NCBI RefSeq assembly: GCF_022347565.1
Contig: NZ_JAKRGH010000004.1
Coordinates: 186,001-250,000, forward strand
Direction of reading: 5' to 3'
DNA: 64,000 nucleotides
Source of the DNA: Vibrio sp. Of7-15
GTDB lineage: Bacteria; Pseudomonadota; Gammaproteobacteria; Enterobacterales; Vibrionaceae
Below the pieces are notes generated by a model. The model ran no database searches, was not told the origin of the DNA, and saw nothing but the letters and a program-made list of their open reading frames with translations. Shown here one piece after another: positions 30,170 through 40,052 of the stretch. Position 1 is the first letter of the stretch, and each line of letters opens with the position of its first letter. The translations under genes and the position numbers were made by a program.

Positions 30170-31846
30170 ATGTATAAACTTCGAGAGCTTCCTATTTCTA
30201 AAAGCTCGTTGGTAAAACTGTTTTTTCTTTCTGTACTACTGATTATTCCCCCTATTTTTATTGTCAATATGTTGCTTATTCACCATTCTCATGAGAATAG
30301 GCAGCAAATGTTTACCCATAAAACCGACAGTATTAGCCTTTCTCTGTCGCAAGTGTTTTCTAGGTTGGATGCATTTTTTTCTAAACACGAGCACACACAA
30401 TTTAGTTGCAGCGCTGACGAATTGGGCATGCTAAGGCAGTCTTTATTTTCGCTCTCCCCTGCTGTGGAAATTGGCTTGGTATCGAACAAAGGTGACATGG
30501 TGTGCAACTCGTGGGGAAACATTGTTGCGCCAAAACAGAGTGAAGTGCCGCCACACCACAATAATTTGCGCTACTTCGGCCCGATTTTGGTGGAATACAA
30601 TCAGGCCTCTTCGATGGTGATTGCCAAAACACGCCCCGATTATTCAGAAATCAATACGCTGATCCCGACCAATTGGTTCCGCGATCTGGTGCGCAGTGCT
30701 CACACGTTTGATACTGGGTTTGTGGCCATTGTCGATAGCACGTCGGCCGTGCCAGTTTTTATTTCCGGTAAATATACGCTCCCACTACAGCAGCGCTTGT
30801 ACCCATTTACAAAGCCGATGACTTACCGTGGTTTGTTTGATGATGGCCAAGATAAATTTATTTCTGTTACTCCTGTCGCTGATCTGCCTTCCCTTTCTAT
30901 TGTCAGCAGCATTAACACTACGGAGCTTTATGCGGGGATTCGCCCTATCCACCCGGGGATTGGGGTTCTCTCACTGATCCTGATACTGGCGTGCTGGAGT
31001 TTATTAATTCGTATGAACCTGTTGCAGAAAAAGCCGGAACGGCAATTAGAAATCGCTTTAGAAAAGCAGCAGTTTATTAACCATTATCAGCCGATTGTAA
31101 ACTCTACAACTGGCGAAATTTACGCGGTAGAGGCGCTGATCCGCTGGGCGCACCCCACCGAAGGCACTATTTACCCCAATTCCTTTATTGCAGAAGCAGA
31201 ACGCAGCGATCTTATTATTCCCATGACGTTGCAGCAGATTGACAGAGCCTTTCACGAGTTAGATGACATTTTAGAGCGTTTTCCGCAAATGAAAGTGAGC
31301 TTCAATTTGTGCAACCAGCATTTAACGTCTGTGAATTTCATTAAAGACATTAAAAAATACGCTCACTATTTAGATAGAACGATTTTAGAGCTCACCGAAA
31401 GAGACGTGATTGATATTGAATCGGTGAAACCGCTATTAACGGAGTTGAAAGCACAGGGCGCGGTAATTGCGATTGATGATTTTGGTACAGGTTATTCTGG
31501 GCTGCACCATTTGCAAACCTTACCCATTGATGTGATTAAGGTGGATCGCTGCTTTGTGGCGGGGATTGAAGAGAAAGCACTGAACCTGTCTTTACTCAAC
31601 TCAATTATCGAGCTGGCAAATAGCGTGCAAGTGAATGTGGTGGCAGAAGGAGTAGAAACCCAGCGCCAACAAGCGCACTTGGAGGCACTGAACGTTACGG
31701 TGCATCAGGGCTGGCTATACGCAAGAGCCATGAATGTGCACAACCTGCATTCATGGTTAACGGATCATATGGAAGCGGCCACCAAGCGCACAAATCGACC
31801 ACTCCCCCGCTTAGTGAGCATGCCCACCTATAAACAAGCAAGCTAA
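30170..31846 (+). CDS. CSS-motif EAL-domain c-di-GMP phosphodiesterase
   Basis: Membrane-bound enzyme predicted to hydrolyse cyclic di-GMP. TM1 lies at about residues 15-37. The periplasmic part carries the CSS-type Cys pair (Cys80 and Cys112, in FSCSAD and VCNSWG), which in this family responds to disulfide state. TM2 is at about 262-280. The EAL domain (about 305-545) keeps EALIRW, the LELTERD glutamate, DDFGTGYSG, IKVDRCF and VVAEGVE, so it should be active. The ATG at 30170 is preferred because it starts the first helix; an upstream in-frame ATG at 30074 overlaps the previous gene. Confidence 0.88.
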   Translation: MYKLRELPISKSSLVKLFFLSVLLIIPPIFIVNMLLIHHSHENRQQMFTHKTDSISLSLSQVFSRLDAFFSKHEHTQFSCSADELGMLRQSLFSLSPAVEIGLVSNKGDMVCNSWGNIVAPKQSEVPPHHNNLRYFGPILVEYNQASSMVIAKTRPDYSEINTLIPTNWFRDLVRSAHTFDTGFVAIVDSTSAVPVFISGKYTLPLQQRLYPFTKPMTYRGLFDDGQDKFISVTPVADLPSLSIVSSINTTELYAGIRPIHPGIGVLSLILILACWSLLIRMNLLQKKPERQLEIALEKQQFINHYQPIVNSTTGEIYAVEALIRWAHPTEGTIYPNSFIAEAERSDLIIPMTLQQIDRAFHELDDILERFPQMKVSFNLCNQHLTSVNFIKDIKKYAHYLDRTILELTERDVIDIESVKPLLTELKAQGAVIAIDDFGTGYSGLHHLQTLPIDVIKVDRCFVAGIEEKALNLSLLNSIIELANSVQVNVVAEGVETQRQQAHLEALNVTVHQGWLYARAMNVHNLHSWLTDHMEAATKRTNRPLPRLVSMPTYKQAS

Positions 31847-31866
31847 GGTGCTGCTTATTCCTTTAC

Positions 31867-32040
31867 TCATTTGCTAGGGTACTGGTAGGATTCTTGAAAG
31901 CAGACTTCTAGGTTTTCAGACACCATTTTGCAGCGCTTAAATGTTTTAATGCTGTCTAGATTTAAGAAGGTCAGGCAGCATAAAACCACCAGCGCAAGAA
32001 AAAAAACCGACACGAACACGCTGCTTTTTGAAATTCTCAT
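31867..32040 (-). CDS. 57-residue membrane-anchored small protein
   Basis: Read directly from the gap between the EAL gene and the gene at 32258, on the minus strand. It starts MRISKSSVFVSVFFLALVVL and ends ESYQYPSK before TGA. Residues about 7-26 form a single N-terminal membrane or signal segment; the outer part has two Cys (KRCKM, EVCFQ). The ribosome site is weak. The coherent signal-anchor plus Cys pair argues for a real gene. Function unknown. Confidence 0.5.
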   Translation of the reverse strand: MRISKSSVFVSVFFLALVVLCCLTFLNLDSIKTFKRCKMVSENLEVCFQESYQYPSK

Positions 32041-32257
32041 CCATACATACCAGTAATATCACGATTCAATCGCACCAAACATATGACACCAAGCGCTTAA
32101 TTGCTGTGATCTGAGTTCCACCTTGGAAAAATACAGAATAAAACCCCGTTTAATGAGTGATTAAGAAATAACCACAAGCTTATGCTAAAATTCTAAGAGC
32201 TAAATTAAGACCAGCTCATGGAAAGAGCAATGTTGTTGTTGTCTTAGGAGTTCGACC

Positions 32258-32647
32258 ATGAATAAGATTGTAGAACTAAAAGCTCGTATTTCTTTTTGCC
32301 ATAAAATGCATGAACAAGACATTAATGAGTTCATTGAAGACAGCGATAATAATACTCAATTAAACTTTATTACGTCTAATAAAACAGACTTTTTACGCAA
32401 TCAAATACGCACTTCTGAATATGCTTTAGCCGCCAGAAAAAAAGAACTTATCCTCCTTATTGAAGATCTTCGTTTTACGCAAGCCCTTAATGACTTAGTA
32501 AAATCCTCATCAATTGCCCGTCGCTCATTTCGTTATTTGCATATTATCTCACCAAGAATGGCTTTTTATACACAGAAGTTATTATGCAAAACTAAATTTT
32601 TAAAAGATCATCGCTCTGAAGCCCGCCTTCCCATTATTATTATTTAG
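32258..32647 (+). CDS. unknown basic helical protein
   Basis: 129 residues, behind a strong AGGAG site. No signal peptide or membrane helix until a hydrophobic end (LPIIII). Rich in Lys and Arg, and mostly helical. Family not recognised. It is isolated by AT-rich gaps on both sides. Confidence 0.65.
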   Translation: MNKIVELKARISFCHKMHEQDINEFIEDSDNNTQLNFITSNKTDFLRNQIRTSEYALAARKKELILLIEDLRFTQALNDLVKSSSIARRSFRYLHIISPRMAFYTQKLLCKTKFLKDHRSEARLPIIII

Positions 32648-33083
32648 GCTAGCCATTAGTTTTATTATTTTTACACTTCAGACCAAATAGAATAAATATT
32701 CTTTATTCAAGGGAAGATATTCATAAAAATAAGGTGAAATTTCTCTTTTCAAAAAAGCAATAATCATATGAAGTATCAAGATATGAAACTAATGGATTCA
32801 AAATGTAGATCTTTTGTATATTCGTAAAAAATCAAAAACATGATTTTATTTTTAAAACATGATGTATGAATTTATTTTATTAAAATTCATACACTTGAGA
32901 ATTAATTCCAAACAGAAGGCCAATTTTTTGATAACGAATTATTTTCCATTTTTATGATCTTAAGCCAACTACTTATAAATCAATCACATACCCTCATTGC
33001 ATATCATCAACTTCTTCCATATAAATATTCCCACTCGATTTTATAAATTAAGTCGAGCAAAAAATAACAAGGAAGAAACACAA
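32648..33083. other. AT-rich leader of the protease gene with repeats
   Basis: No gene is supported. It contains a perfect 11-bp inverted repeat (32863-32873 with 32883-32893, 9-nt loop) without a T-run, and two AAAACATGAT direct copies (32835-32844, 32854-32863) spaced 19 bp. These are the best regulatory-site candidates upstream of the secreted protease. Confidence 0.5.
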
Positions 33084-35414
33084 ATGAAAAAACACAATAT
33101 AAAAAAAATATTTACCTTAAGCGTACTCGCTGCGCTTATGCCTACTTATGCAGTGGCTAACCTTTCTTTAGTTCAAAAAGAAGCAGCACCTGAAAGGTTC
33201 ATCGTAAAATTTAAAGAGAACAGTCCTAGCTCCGCTATATCTAGTTTTGGCATGAGTCCATTCTGGGGCGAAGGTATTGCTCAGCGTTCAACCTTAGATC
33301 GATTCAATGCCAAGAATATTGCGCAAATAGGTTATCAGTCTGCTTATGCGGTTGAACTTTCGGAAAAAGATCGTCAGGAATTAAGTAACAACCATGACGT
33401 TGAATATATTGAAGTGGATCCGCCTCGTTATTTATTGAGTGAACACACGCCTTGGGGTCAAGGTTCGGTAAAAGCGACGTTAATATCCGATAGCCAAGCG
33501 GGTAATAGAACCGTGTGTATTATTGACTCGGGCTACGATCGAGCGCATAACGATCTCAGCGGTAACCAAGTAACGGGTGTTAATAATAAAGGCACAGGAG
33601 ATTGGTTTAATCCAGGCTTAGGCAACTCACACGGCACTCATGTTGCGGGTACTATCGCTGCCATTGCGAATAACAGCGGTGTTGTGGGTGTAATGCCAAA
33701 CCAAATTGTGAACCTACATATTGCTAAGGTATTCCAAGATGGTAAGTTTTTATACTCTTCAGGTTTAGTTGGGGCTATTGATACCTGTGTGGCTAACGGC
33801 GCTGATGTGATTAACATGAGTTTAGGTGGCCCAGTTTATTCTCGAACAGAGCGTGACGCTCTAGCGACTCATTACCAAAATGGCGTGCTATTAGTGGCCG
33901 CAGCGGGTAACGATGGCAACAGCCAACACAGCTACCCAGCATCCTACGATTCCACCATTTCTGTGGCGGCGGTTGACAGCAATAAGCAACACGCAGGTTT
34001 CTCGCAAACCACCAATCAAGTAGAGCTGTCTGGCCCAGGTGAATCGATTCTGTCGACTGTGGTTGTTGGTGATGGCCGCTTGGCAGACATCACCATTGGT
34101 GGAGTGAATTACTTTGATCAAGGCGTTGTGCCACATAACCGTTATATTTTCCAAAACGGCGATCCTCTAGCTTCGCCAATCAACAGTGGCTTTACTGGTG
34201 AGATGGCCGAGTGTGATACCAGCACTGGCGCTTATAACTGTGGCAACATGGCAGAGAAAATCTGTCTGGTTGAGCGTTTAGGTGATGAAATCGGCGCTGT
34301 GGATGCGTGTTACCAAGCAGGCGCTAAAGCGAGCATTGTTTACAGTAACGCTCAGAAACCAGGGCTACAAAACCCATTCTTAGTAGACAGAAACGACACA
34401 ACTCGTATTCCTTCTGTGTCGGTGGATCGTGCATTAGGTCAAACTCTGCTGACTCAAGTGGGTTCACAAACGGTACTGTCTATTACAGGCGATGAAGATT
34501 ACGAGTACTACAATGGTACATCCATGGCGACCCCACACGTTGCTGGTGTTGCTGCTCTAGTGTGGAGTTACGCACCACAATGTAGCGCAGCACAAGTTCG
34601 TAAAGCACTAACGTCAACAGCGGAAGATCTGGAAGCGCAAGGTCGTGATAACCAAACAGGTTATGGCTTAGTGAACACAGAAGCGGCCAAAGCGTGGTTG
34701 GAAATCTCTTGTGATGGTCCAGACACTGGCCCAGCAACCAACGAGCTGAGCAATGGAAAAACGGTCTCTGATCTTTCTGGTAACCGTGGCAGTGAAACGC
34801 TATACACCATTGAAGTACCAGCCGGAGCCACCAACTTAAACGTGAAACTGCAAGGCGGATCAGGTGATGCCGATCTTTACATTAAGGCTAATGGACAAGC
34901 ATCCACCAGCAGCTTTGATTGTAAGTCTGAGCAAAGCAGCAATAACGAAACCTGTACGGTTGCCGCGCCAAACGCTGGCACATACTCTGTGCTTGTGTAC
35001 GGCTACGGTAGCTACTCTGGTGCTGCGCTAACAGCAAGCTTTGACACTGCGGGGACAAACCCAACAGGGCCACTGACGCTAGAAAGCACTCAAGCCGTTG
35101 CGATTCCTGATAACAACGCTGCGGGCATCAACAGCACGATTAACATGAGCCAAAGCCGTGATGCGGGTGAAATCACCGTATCTATCGATATCAGCCACAG
35201 CTACATTGGGGATCTACGCGTTGTATTAGAATCACCAACAGGTGTACAAGCTGAGCTTCACGGCAATACGGGTGGTAGCCAACGTAACCTAGTACAAAGC
35301 TACACTGCCAACTTCACAGGTGTTCCAGCACAAGGTAACTGGACCCTGAGCGTTGTTGACAGCGGCCGCTTAGATGTAGGTACACTCAACACGTGGTCAA
35401 TCACATTCCCATAA
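33084..35414 (+). CDS. secreted subtilisin-like serine protease (S8) with PPC and P domains
   Basis: An exported peptidase. The ATG at 33084 follows AAGGAAG and begins a signal peptide (to about residue 26); 776 residues in total. An I9 propeptide (about 37-118, RFIVKFKE to VEYIEVDP) is followed by the S8 domain, with catalytic Asp148 (IIDSGYD), His183 (NSHGTHVAG) and Ser480 (NGTSMATPHV). A protease-associated insert (about 330-465) lies before the Ser. The tail has a PPC beta-sandwich (about 556-653) and a proprotein-convertase P domain (about 665-776). Cys-rich loops suggest extracellular stability. Probably co-expressed with the inhibitor-like gene 18 bp downstream. Confidence 0.95.
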   Translation: MKKHNIKKIFTLSVLAALMPTYAVANLSLVQKEAAPERFIVKFKENSPSSAISSFGMSPFWGEGIAQRSTLDRFNAKNIAQIGYQSAYAVELSEKDRQELSNNHDVEYIEVDPPRYLLSEHTPWGQGSVKATLISDSQAGNRTVCIIDSGYDRAHNDLSGNQVTGVNNKGTGDWFNPGLGNSHGTHVAGTIAAIANNSGVVGVMPNQIVNLHIAKVFQDGKFLYSSGLVGAIDTCVANGADVINMSLGGPVYSRTERDALATHYQNGVLLVAAAGNDGNSQHSYPASYDSTISVAAVDSNKQHAGFSQTTNQVELSGPGESILSTVVVGDGRLADITIGGVNYFDQGVVPHNRYIFQNGDPLASPINSGFTGEMAECDTSTGAYNCGNMAEKICLVERLGDEIGAVDACYQAGAKASIVYSNAQKPGLQNPFLVDRNDTTRIPSVSVDRALGQTLLTQVGSQTVLSITGDEDYEYYNGTSMATPHVAGVAALVWSYAPQCSAAQVRKALTSTAEDLEAQGRDNQTGYGLVNTEAAKAWLEISCDGPDTGPATNELSNGKTVSDLSGNRGSETLYTIEVPAGATNLNVKLQGGSGDADLYIKANGQASTSSFDCKSEQSSNNETCTVAAPNAGTYSVLVYGYGSYSGAALTASFDTAGTNPTGPLTLESTQAVAIPDNNAAGINSTINMSQSRDAGEITVSIDISHSYIGDLRVVLESPTGVQAELHGNTGGSQRNLVQSYTANFTGVPAQGNWTLSVVDSGRLDVGTLNTWSITFP

Positions 35415-35432
35415 TAATGGCAGGAGATCATC

Positions 35433-35726
35433 ATGCTAAAAAAACTGGTTCTTTTCATGTGCACGTTATGCTTTGTGACGATTAGCATGGCAAGCACTGA
35501 AGAAAGTAAAAGTTACTATATTAAAGCGCAACCAGAGCAAATGAACCAAGTTCAGCAATGGTTAGATAACAACCGTATTGATATAGAGCAAGTGATGAAA
35601 GAACGCCATGTATTTGTGGTTAAGCTCAGCTCAGAACAAGTAAGCCAAGCTGAGAACAATAAAGCGATTGAATACGTTGAACTTAACCCTCAGCGTTCCA
35701 TTTCACCGCCGAAGTTAACCTTCTAA
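35433..35726 (+). CDS. stand-alone I9 propeptide-like protease inhibitor
   Basis: A 97-residue exported protein. The signal peptide (to about residue 20, ISMAS) is followed by a single domain that parallels the I9 propeptide of the preceding protease: SYYIKAQPEQMNQVQQWLDN, VFVVKLSSEQVSQAE, then IEYVELNPQRSI. I9 units fold as a small alpha/beta domain whose C-terminal strand enters the subtilase cleft. So it probably acts as an inhibitor or folding helper of the protease encoded 18 bp upstream. AGGAG precedes the ATG. No catalytic domain is attached. Confidence 0.85.
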   Translation: MLKKLVLFMCTLCFVTISMASTEESKSYYIKAQPEQMNQVQQWLDNNRIDIEQVMKERHVFVVKLSSEQVSQAENNKAIEYVELNPQRSISPPKLTF

Positions 35727-35740
35727 TACACTCTATGATC

Positions 35741-35779
35741 CAGCGAGCATATTTCTAGCCAGTATGCTCGCTGTTCTAT
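35741..35779 (+). terminator. terminator after the inhibitor gene
   Basis: An 11-bp stem CAGCGAGCATA/TATGCTCGCTG (35741-35751 with 35763-35773) and a short T-rich tail, 15 bp after the inhibitor stop. Confidence 0.7.
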
Positions 35780-35922
35780 TACATTGTCACTAAAAGTCAG
35801 TCTATCCGCCAAGTCAATAAATCAACAAACAACCCCATTCTCAGCACCTTCGTATTCTGCTAGACTCCGCTCTCTATTGGCACAGGCCATGTCTTCACTC
35901 ATTAAACTGTCAGGAACTCGTC

Positions 35923-37173
35923 ATGACATTCAAGAATCTTGGCTTACAGGATCACCTCCTTCAAGCTGTCGCTGAACAAGGTTACCAAAGCCCAACTCCT
36001 ATTCAACAACAAGCCATTCCAGAGATTCTGGGCGGACAAGACATCATGGCAGGTGCCCAAACGGGAACGGGTAAAACCGCCGGATTTGCTTTACCTATTT
36101 TGGATCTGTTGTCGCAAAAGCCAATCGAGAACAAAAAACCTTCTGCGGTACGTGCGTTAATTCTGACTCCGACCCGTGAGCTTGCCGTTCAAGTTCATAA
36201 AAGCTTTACTCAATACGGACAACATTCAAACCAGCGCATGGTCATGGTATGTGGTGGTATGAGCATGAATACCCAGCTAAAGGAATTAGATGAAGGGGTG
36301 GATATTTTAGTCGCCACTCCGGGTCGTTTGCTTGATCACGAACACACAGGTGCAGTGGATCTCTCTCAGCTCGAAATTTTGGTGCTTGATGAAGCCGATC
36401 GCATGCTAGACATGGGCTTTATTACCGAAATCCAGCGAGTACTTAAAAAAGTACCCGCTAAACGCCAAACTCTGTTTTTCTCCGCCACTTTTGCTGATGA
36501 AGTGAAAAAGCTTGCCTATGGCATTTTAAATGAGCCTAAGCTGATCGAAGTATCAAGCAGCAACTCAGCAGCAGAAACCGTGACCCAAATGGTTCACCCT
36601 GTCGATAAGCACCGCAAACGTGAGTTAATTTCTTACTTGATCGGTTCTCGTAATTGGCAGCAAGTATTGGTATTCACTCGTACCAAACAAATGGCGGATC
36701 AACTGGCCAAAGAAATGTGCCTAGATGGCATTAAATCAACCGCGATTCATGGCGACAAAAGCCAAGGTGCCCGTACTCGCGCATTAGAAGAGTTCAAAGA
36801 AGGCAAAGTACGCGCACTTGTGGCAACCGATGTCGCAGCACGCGGTATTGATATCGACAGCCTAGAGTACGTAATTAACTTTGAGCTGCCATATAACGCA
36901 GAAGACTACATTCACCGTATTGGTCGTACTGGCCGCGCTGGCTCTTCAGGTCGTGCCGTTTCTCTGGTTTGTGTGGATGAAGAATGGCTACTAGAAGAAA
37001 TCGAAGCCATTTTAGATTATCGCTTACCGCAAGAGTGGCTAGCGGGCTTCGAACCAGATCCAACCATTCGCCCAAGTGAGCACAACCGAGGCGGTGGTCG
37101 AAACGGCCAAAAACGCCGTGCCAAATCTCGCGTAAGTAAAAACCAAAGCCGTGGCCGACGTCCTCGTCGTTAA
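35923..37173 (+). CDS. DEAD-box ATP-dependent RNA helicase, RhlE-like
   Basis: A second RhlE-type helicase. It has [20 protein letters not shown] (Q-motif), [28 protein letters not shown] and HRIGRTGR. The tail is basic ([13 protein letters not shown]), typical of RhlE RNA-binding ends. About half its length is identical in pattern to the helicase at 10349-11647, so they are paralogues. Function: remodelling of rRNA or mRNA, perhaps at low temperature. Confidence 0.93.
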   Translation: MTFKNLGLQDHLLQAVAEQGYQSPTPIQQQAIPEILGGQDIMAGAQTGTGKTAGFALPILDLLSQKPIENKKPSAVRALILTPTRELAVQVHKSFTQYGQHSNQRMVMVCGGMSMNTQLKELDEGVDILVATPGRLLDHEHTGAVDLSQLEILVLDEADRMLDMGFITEIQRVLKKVPAKRQTLFFSATFADEVKKLAYGILNEPKLIEVSSSNSAAETVTQMVHPVDKHRKRELISYLIGSRNWQQVLVFTRTKQMADQLAKEMCLDGIKSTAIHGDKSQGARTRALEEFKEGKVRALVATDVAARGIDIDSLEYVINFELPYNAEDYIHRIGRTGRAGSSGRAVSLVCVDEEWLLEEIEAILDYRLPQEWLAGFEPDPTIRPSEHNRGGGRNGQKRRAKSRVSKNQSRGRRPRR

Positions 37174-37178
37174 CGCTT

Positions 37179-37226
37179 AAAAAGGCTCTGTATTTGCGAA
37201 CTACTTTGTTCAATACAGGGCCTTTT
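37179..37226. terminator. terminator between the helicase and MCP genes
   Basis: A long imperfect stem (37179-37194 with 37212-37226; arms AAAGGCTCTGTATT and AATACAGGGCCTTTT) with A-rich and T-rich ends, lying between the convergent helicase and chemoreceptor genes. Confidence 0.75.
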
Positions 37227-37242
37227 ATTCTCTTCTACTTGT

Positions 37243-39255
37243 TTACAATTTAAAGCGTGACACTAACTCTTCTAGCTCATTCACTTTTTCATAAAGCTGA
37301 CGCGCAGATTGAGAGCCAATTTTGGTCTGCTCCACCGACGAGTACGCAATTTCACTGATTGAAGCAATATCTTTGGACATTTCTTGGGTAGCGGTAGTTT
37401 GTTCGCTTCCGGCCGTTGCAATGGCATGAATCATGGTATTCACGTCGTTAGCTCTTTGTACTATTTGGCTTAAGGCTTCACCCGCCGAGTTAGACAGAAC
37501 CACCCCTTCGGAAACTAATTGTGTGCCCTCTCCCATGCGCTCTACCGCTTGGCGAGTTTCTTGTTGAATCGAGGTGATAAGCCCACCCACCTCTTGCGTG
37601 GCCTTCGAAGTTCGCTCTGCCAGCCCACGCACTTCATCGGCAACCACAGCAAAGCCTCGCCCTAACTCCCCGGCACGAGCCGCCTCTATGGCTGCATTCA
37701 AGGCTAATAAGTTTGTTTGCTCGGCAATGTCATTAATCACTTGGATCACATTGCCAATTTCTTCCCCTCGTTTACCTAAACTGTCTACGGTATTTGCCGT
37801 TTCGTTCACCACTTCAGAAATGCGATTCATGCCGTTCACAGTTTCTTGCATGAGTTTACCGCCTTCTTCCGCCTCTTGACCCGCCAATTGAGAGCTGTTG
37901 GCCGCTTCCGTACTTTGATTTGCGACTTCTAATACCGTGCCACTCATCTGTTGTACAGCGGTGGCTACCAAGCCTGCTTTATCCGCTTGATCTTGAATGT
38001 CGTTGGCAACTTGCTTACTCACGTTATCCACTTGCTGTGTGTTGGTGGCGACTTCACTGGCCACCACTGAAATACCTTGCAGTAACGTTCTCAGTGAATT
38101 TTGCATCGCATCAATAGAGCGCGATAACGACCCCAACTCATCTTCATTGGTTTCACCGATGGGCTCAGAGGTTAAATCGCCATCGGCAATGGATTTTGCT
38201 TTGATGTTGATTTTATCCAAACGACTTGTGATCGACTCTGACAGTCGCCACGCGATCAGCATACCCGCCACTAACACTACAACCACATTAATGAACAACC
38301 AAAAGTTAATGTTCGACATGTTCTCATTCAAATGTTTTAGTGCAGCTGTCGCGTCATCTTTTTCTTCTTGGGATGAGGTATCTAAAATATCTTCAAGTGG
38401 GCTAATGACTTCATGTTCCAAATCATCCACCACTTTTATGGCATTTGCCTTATTAGTAGGGTTGTAGCCTTCAAAGACTTGCCGAGCAACCTGCTGTATT
38501 TGATTGTAATACTCTTCTATTTTTTTAATGTCTCTAACTTCATTTGGTTTTTGTTCTAATGGTTTAATTTTCTCTAAATAAGTTTTAAAAGAAGCTGCAT
38601 CGTTCTCAAACGCTTCTTTTGCTGCCACGTTTCCAGAAATATATAAATGCAAAGAAGCGATCATATCCCCTGCTTCATCGACCATTTCAAGGTAATAACG
38701 AACCCCTGGTAAATCATCATAAAGGGATTCTTGCAAATCTGTTGTGTTATAGGCGTCTGCAAATTCATCTTCTTTTAATTCATCGAGTAAATCTTCAAGT
38801 GGATTTCCGGCCTTTTTCGTCAACTCATGAACGCGTTCAATGGCTTTATGCTCTCTGGCTGGGGAATACTTTTGAAATACCTCAACGGACACTGTATTTA
38901 TATATCGATTAGCCAAACTCTCGACTTTCTTCATTTTTTCAATGTCTTGCACTTTTGATGACTCTAGTGCAACCAGAGCTGAAAAATGGTAACGAAACTC
39001 TTCTATATTTTTATTAAAGCTTTGAGACTCATCTTCTTCCCCATTTAAATACTCAAGGGCGCTGGTTTGAAGATCACTCACTTCATCTAACACATTCAAA
39101 TAGGCTAAAACACCGGGAACATCATCAGATTCAACTTCAGCAGCAGAAGAGGCAGAGTCACTGACTACCGACCACACAATATAAGCTAATATAAGTGTTG
39201 TTGCTAAAATCAAAGAAAAAGCGAAATATAAAGTATGTGACAGTTTGAAATTCAT
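37243..39255 (-). CDS. chemotaxis receptor with an internally duplicated helical sensor
   Basis: 670 residues. TM1 lies at about 9-30 and TM2 at about 318-338. The periplasmic part is a tandem duplication: residues 44-163 and 180-299 share DVPGV/DLPGV, VFQKYSP/VFEGYNP and [20 protein letters not shown] at an offset of about 135. Both copies look like four-helix-type modules. HAMP follows ([18 protein letters not shown]), then a coiled coil with the canonical tip [20 protein letters not shown]. It has no C-terminal pentapeptide. It is beside the hut genes, so a haem- or iron-related ligand is conceivable but unproven. Confidence 0.93.
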   Translation of the reverse strand: MNFKLSHTLYFAFSLILATTLILAYIVWSVVSDSASSAAEVESDDVPGVLAYLNVLDEVSDLQTSALEYLNGEEDESQSFNKNIEEFRYHFSALVALESSKVQDIEKMKKVESLANRYINTVSVEVFQKYSPAREHKAIERVHELTKKAGNPLEDLLDELKEDEFADAYNTTDLQESLYDDLPGVRYYLEMVDEAGDMIASLHLYISGNVAAKEAFENDAASFKTYLEKIKPLEQKPNEVRDIKKIEEYYNQIQQVARQVFEGYNPTNKANAIKVVDDLEHEVISPLEDILDTSSQEEKDDATAALKHLNENMSNINFWLFINVVVVLVAGMLIAWRLSESITSRLDKINIKAKSIADGDLTSEPIGETNEDELGSLSRSIDAMQNSLRTLLQGISVVASEVATNTQQVDNVSKQVANDIQDQADKAGLVATAVQQMSGTVLEVANQSTEAANSSQLAGQEAEEGGKLMQETVNGMNRISEVVNETANTVDSLGKRGEEIGNVIQVINDIAEQTNLLALNAAIEAARAGELGRGFAVVADEVRGLAERTSKATQEVGGLITSIQQETRQAVERMGEGTQLVSEGVVLSNSAGEALSQIVQRANDVNTMIHAIATAGSEQTTATQEMSKDIASISEIAYSSVEQTKIGSQSARQLYEKVNELEELVSRFKL

Positions 39256-39402
39256 TACTAACCAACCTCAGATTAGAGATAACTAGTATGAAGTATGGAT
39301 GCTAGATTTATTCTTTCCAGATTATTAAGATCTTTGTTATCAATGCAATTATTAATAACTGGCGATTTTTCTACGACCTAAAAGATAAAGTCATACAGGC
39401 AT

Positions 39403-39447
39403 AAAAAAGGCTTTTTCACTAAAACAACCTGTTTTAATAAAAAAGCC
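39403..39447 (-). terminator. terminator of the hutWXZ operon
   Basis: On the minus strand GGCTTTTT...AAAAAGCC forms a long stem (39409-39447, with minor mismatches) followed by a six-T run (complement of 39403-39408). It lies about 70 bp after the hutZ stop. Confidence 0.8.
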
Positions 39448-39515
39448 ATTATAAGCAGAGTAAAGATAAATGGGACTATTTCCACTTACCTAAGTTGTAC
39501 TTATGAAGATTGAAC

Positions 39516-40052
39516 TTATGCTGTTTCTTCTTCAATTTTTTTATGACCTTGTTCTAGGTGAACAAAATCAATTAGATCGTCGCCACTCACTTGGAATGCT
39601 TGACCAAAACCTTTTACAAATAAGCCTTGCTGCGGAATAAAGCGGAACAGTTTAAAATCTTGCAGTGTGCTTAAACCATCAATAATTTCGCCAAAACGAT
39701 CTTTTAGACCAGCAATCGCCGCGTTCCATTGTTCTGTGTCACGTTCAACCACTTCTACATTGGCATCAAACGTTAGGCGCTTACGTGCGTACAGCTGCTT
39801 CGCCGTGTCTTCGTCTTCCACCATCATTAACGACACAACTGGGTTTTCCGCTAAGTTACGTGCGTGGCGCGCAATTTCAGAAATTAATACGTAGTAGCCG
39901 TCTTCCTGTAATACGAAAGGCGCGTAACTTACGTTTGGCTTACCTTCTTTGTCGACAGTCGCCAGTTGCAATGTTTTACGAGAATCACGAAACTCTTGAA
40001 TTTCAGGAGCTAGGCGGTTTTGTAGGCGTTCTTGTTTTACTTCTTGGTTCAT
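39516..40052 (-). CDS. hutZ: haem utilisation protein HutZ
   Basis: A cytoplasmic flavin-reductase-fold protein of the HugZ/HutZ family that binds haem and helps release iron. 178 residues match the Vibrio length. It has LQLATVDKEGKPNVSYAPFV, VLISEIARHARNLAENPVVS and a C-terminal helix VHLEQGHKK carrying a His that could ligate haem. AGGAG precedes the ATG, which overlaps the hutX stop by 4 nt. Third gene of the hutWXZ operon. Confidence 0.93.
   Translation of the reverse strand: MNQEVKQERLQNRLAPEIQEFRDSRKTLQLATVDKEGKPNVSYAPFVLQEDGYYVLISEIARHARNLAENPVVSLMMVEDEDTAKQLYARKRLTFDANVEVVERDTEQWNAAIAGLKDRFGEIIDGLSTLQDFKLFRFIPQQGLFVKGFGQAFQVSGDDLIDFVHLEQGHKKIEEETA

Noticed and set aside
37997-38467. 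156-codon plus-strand frame opposite the chemoreceptor
   Set aside because: A shadow of the MCP coding region; Ser-rich composition and no family match.
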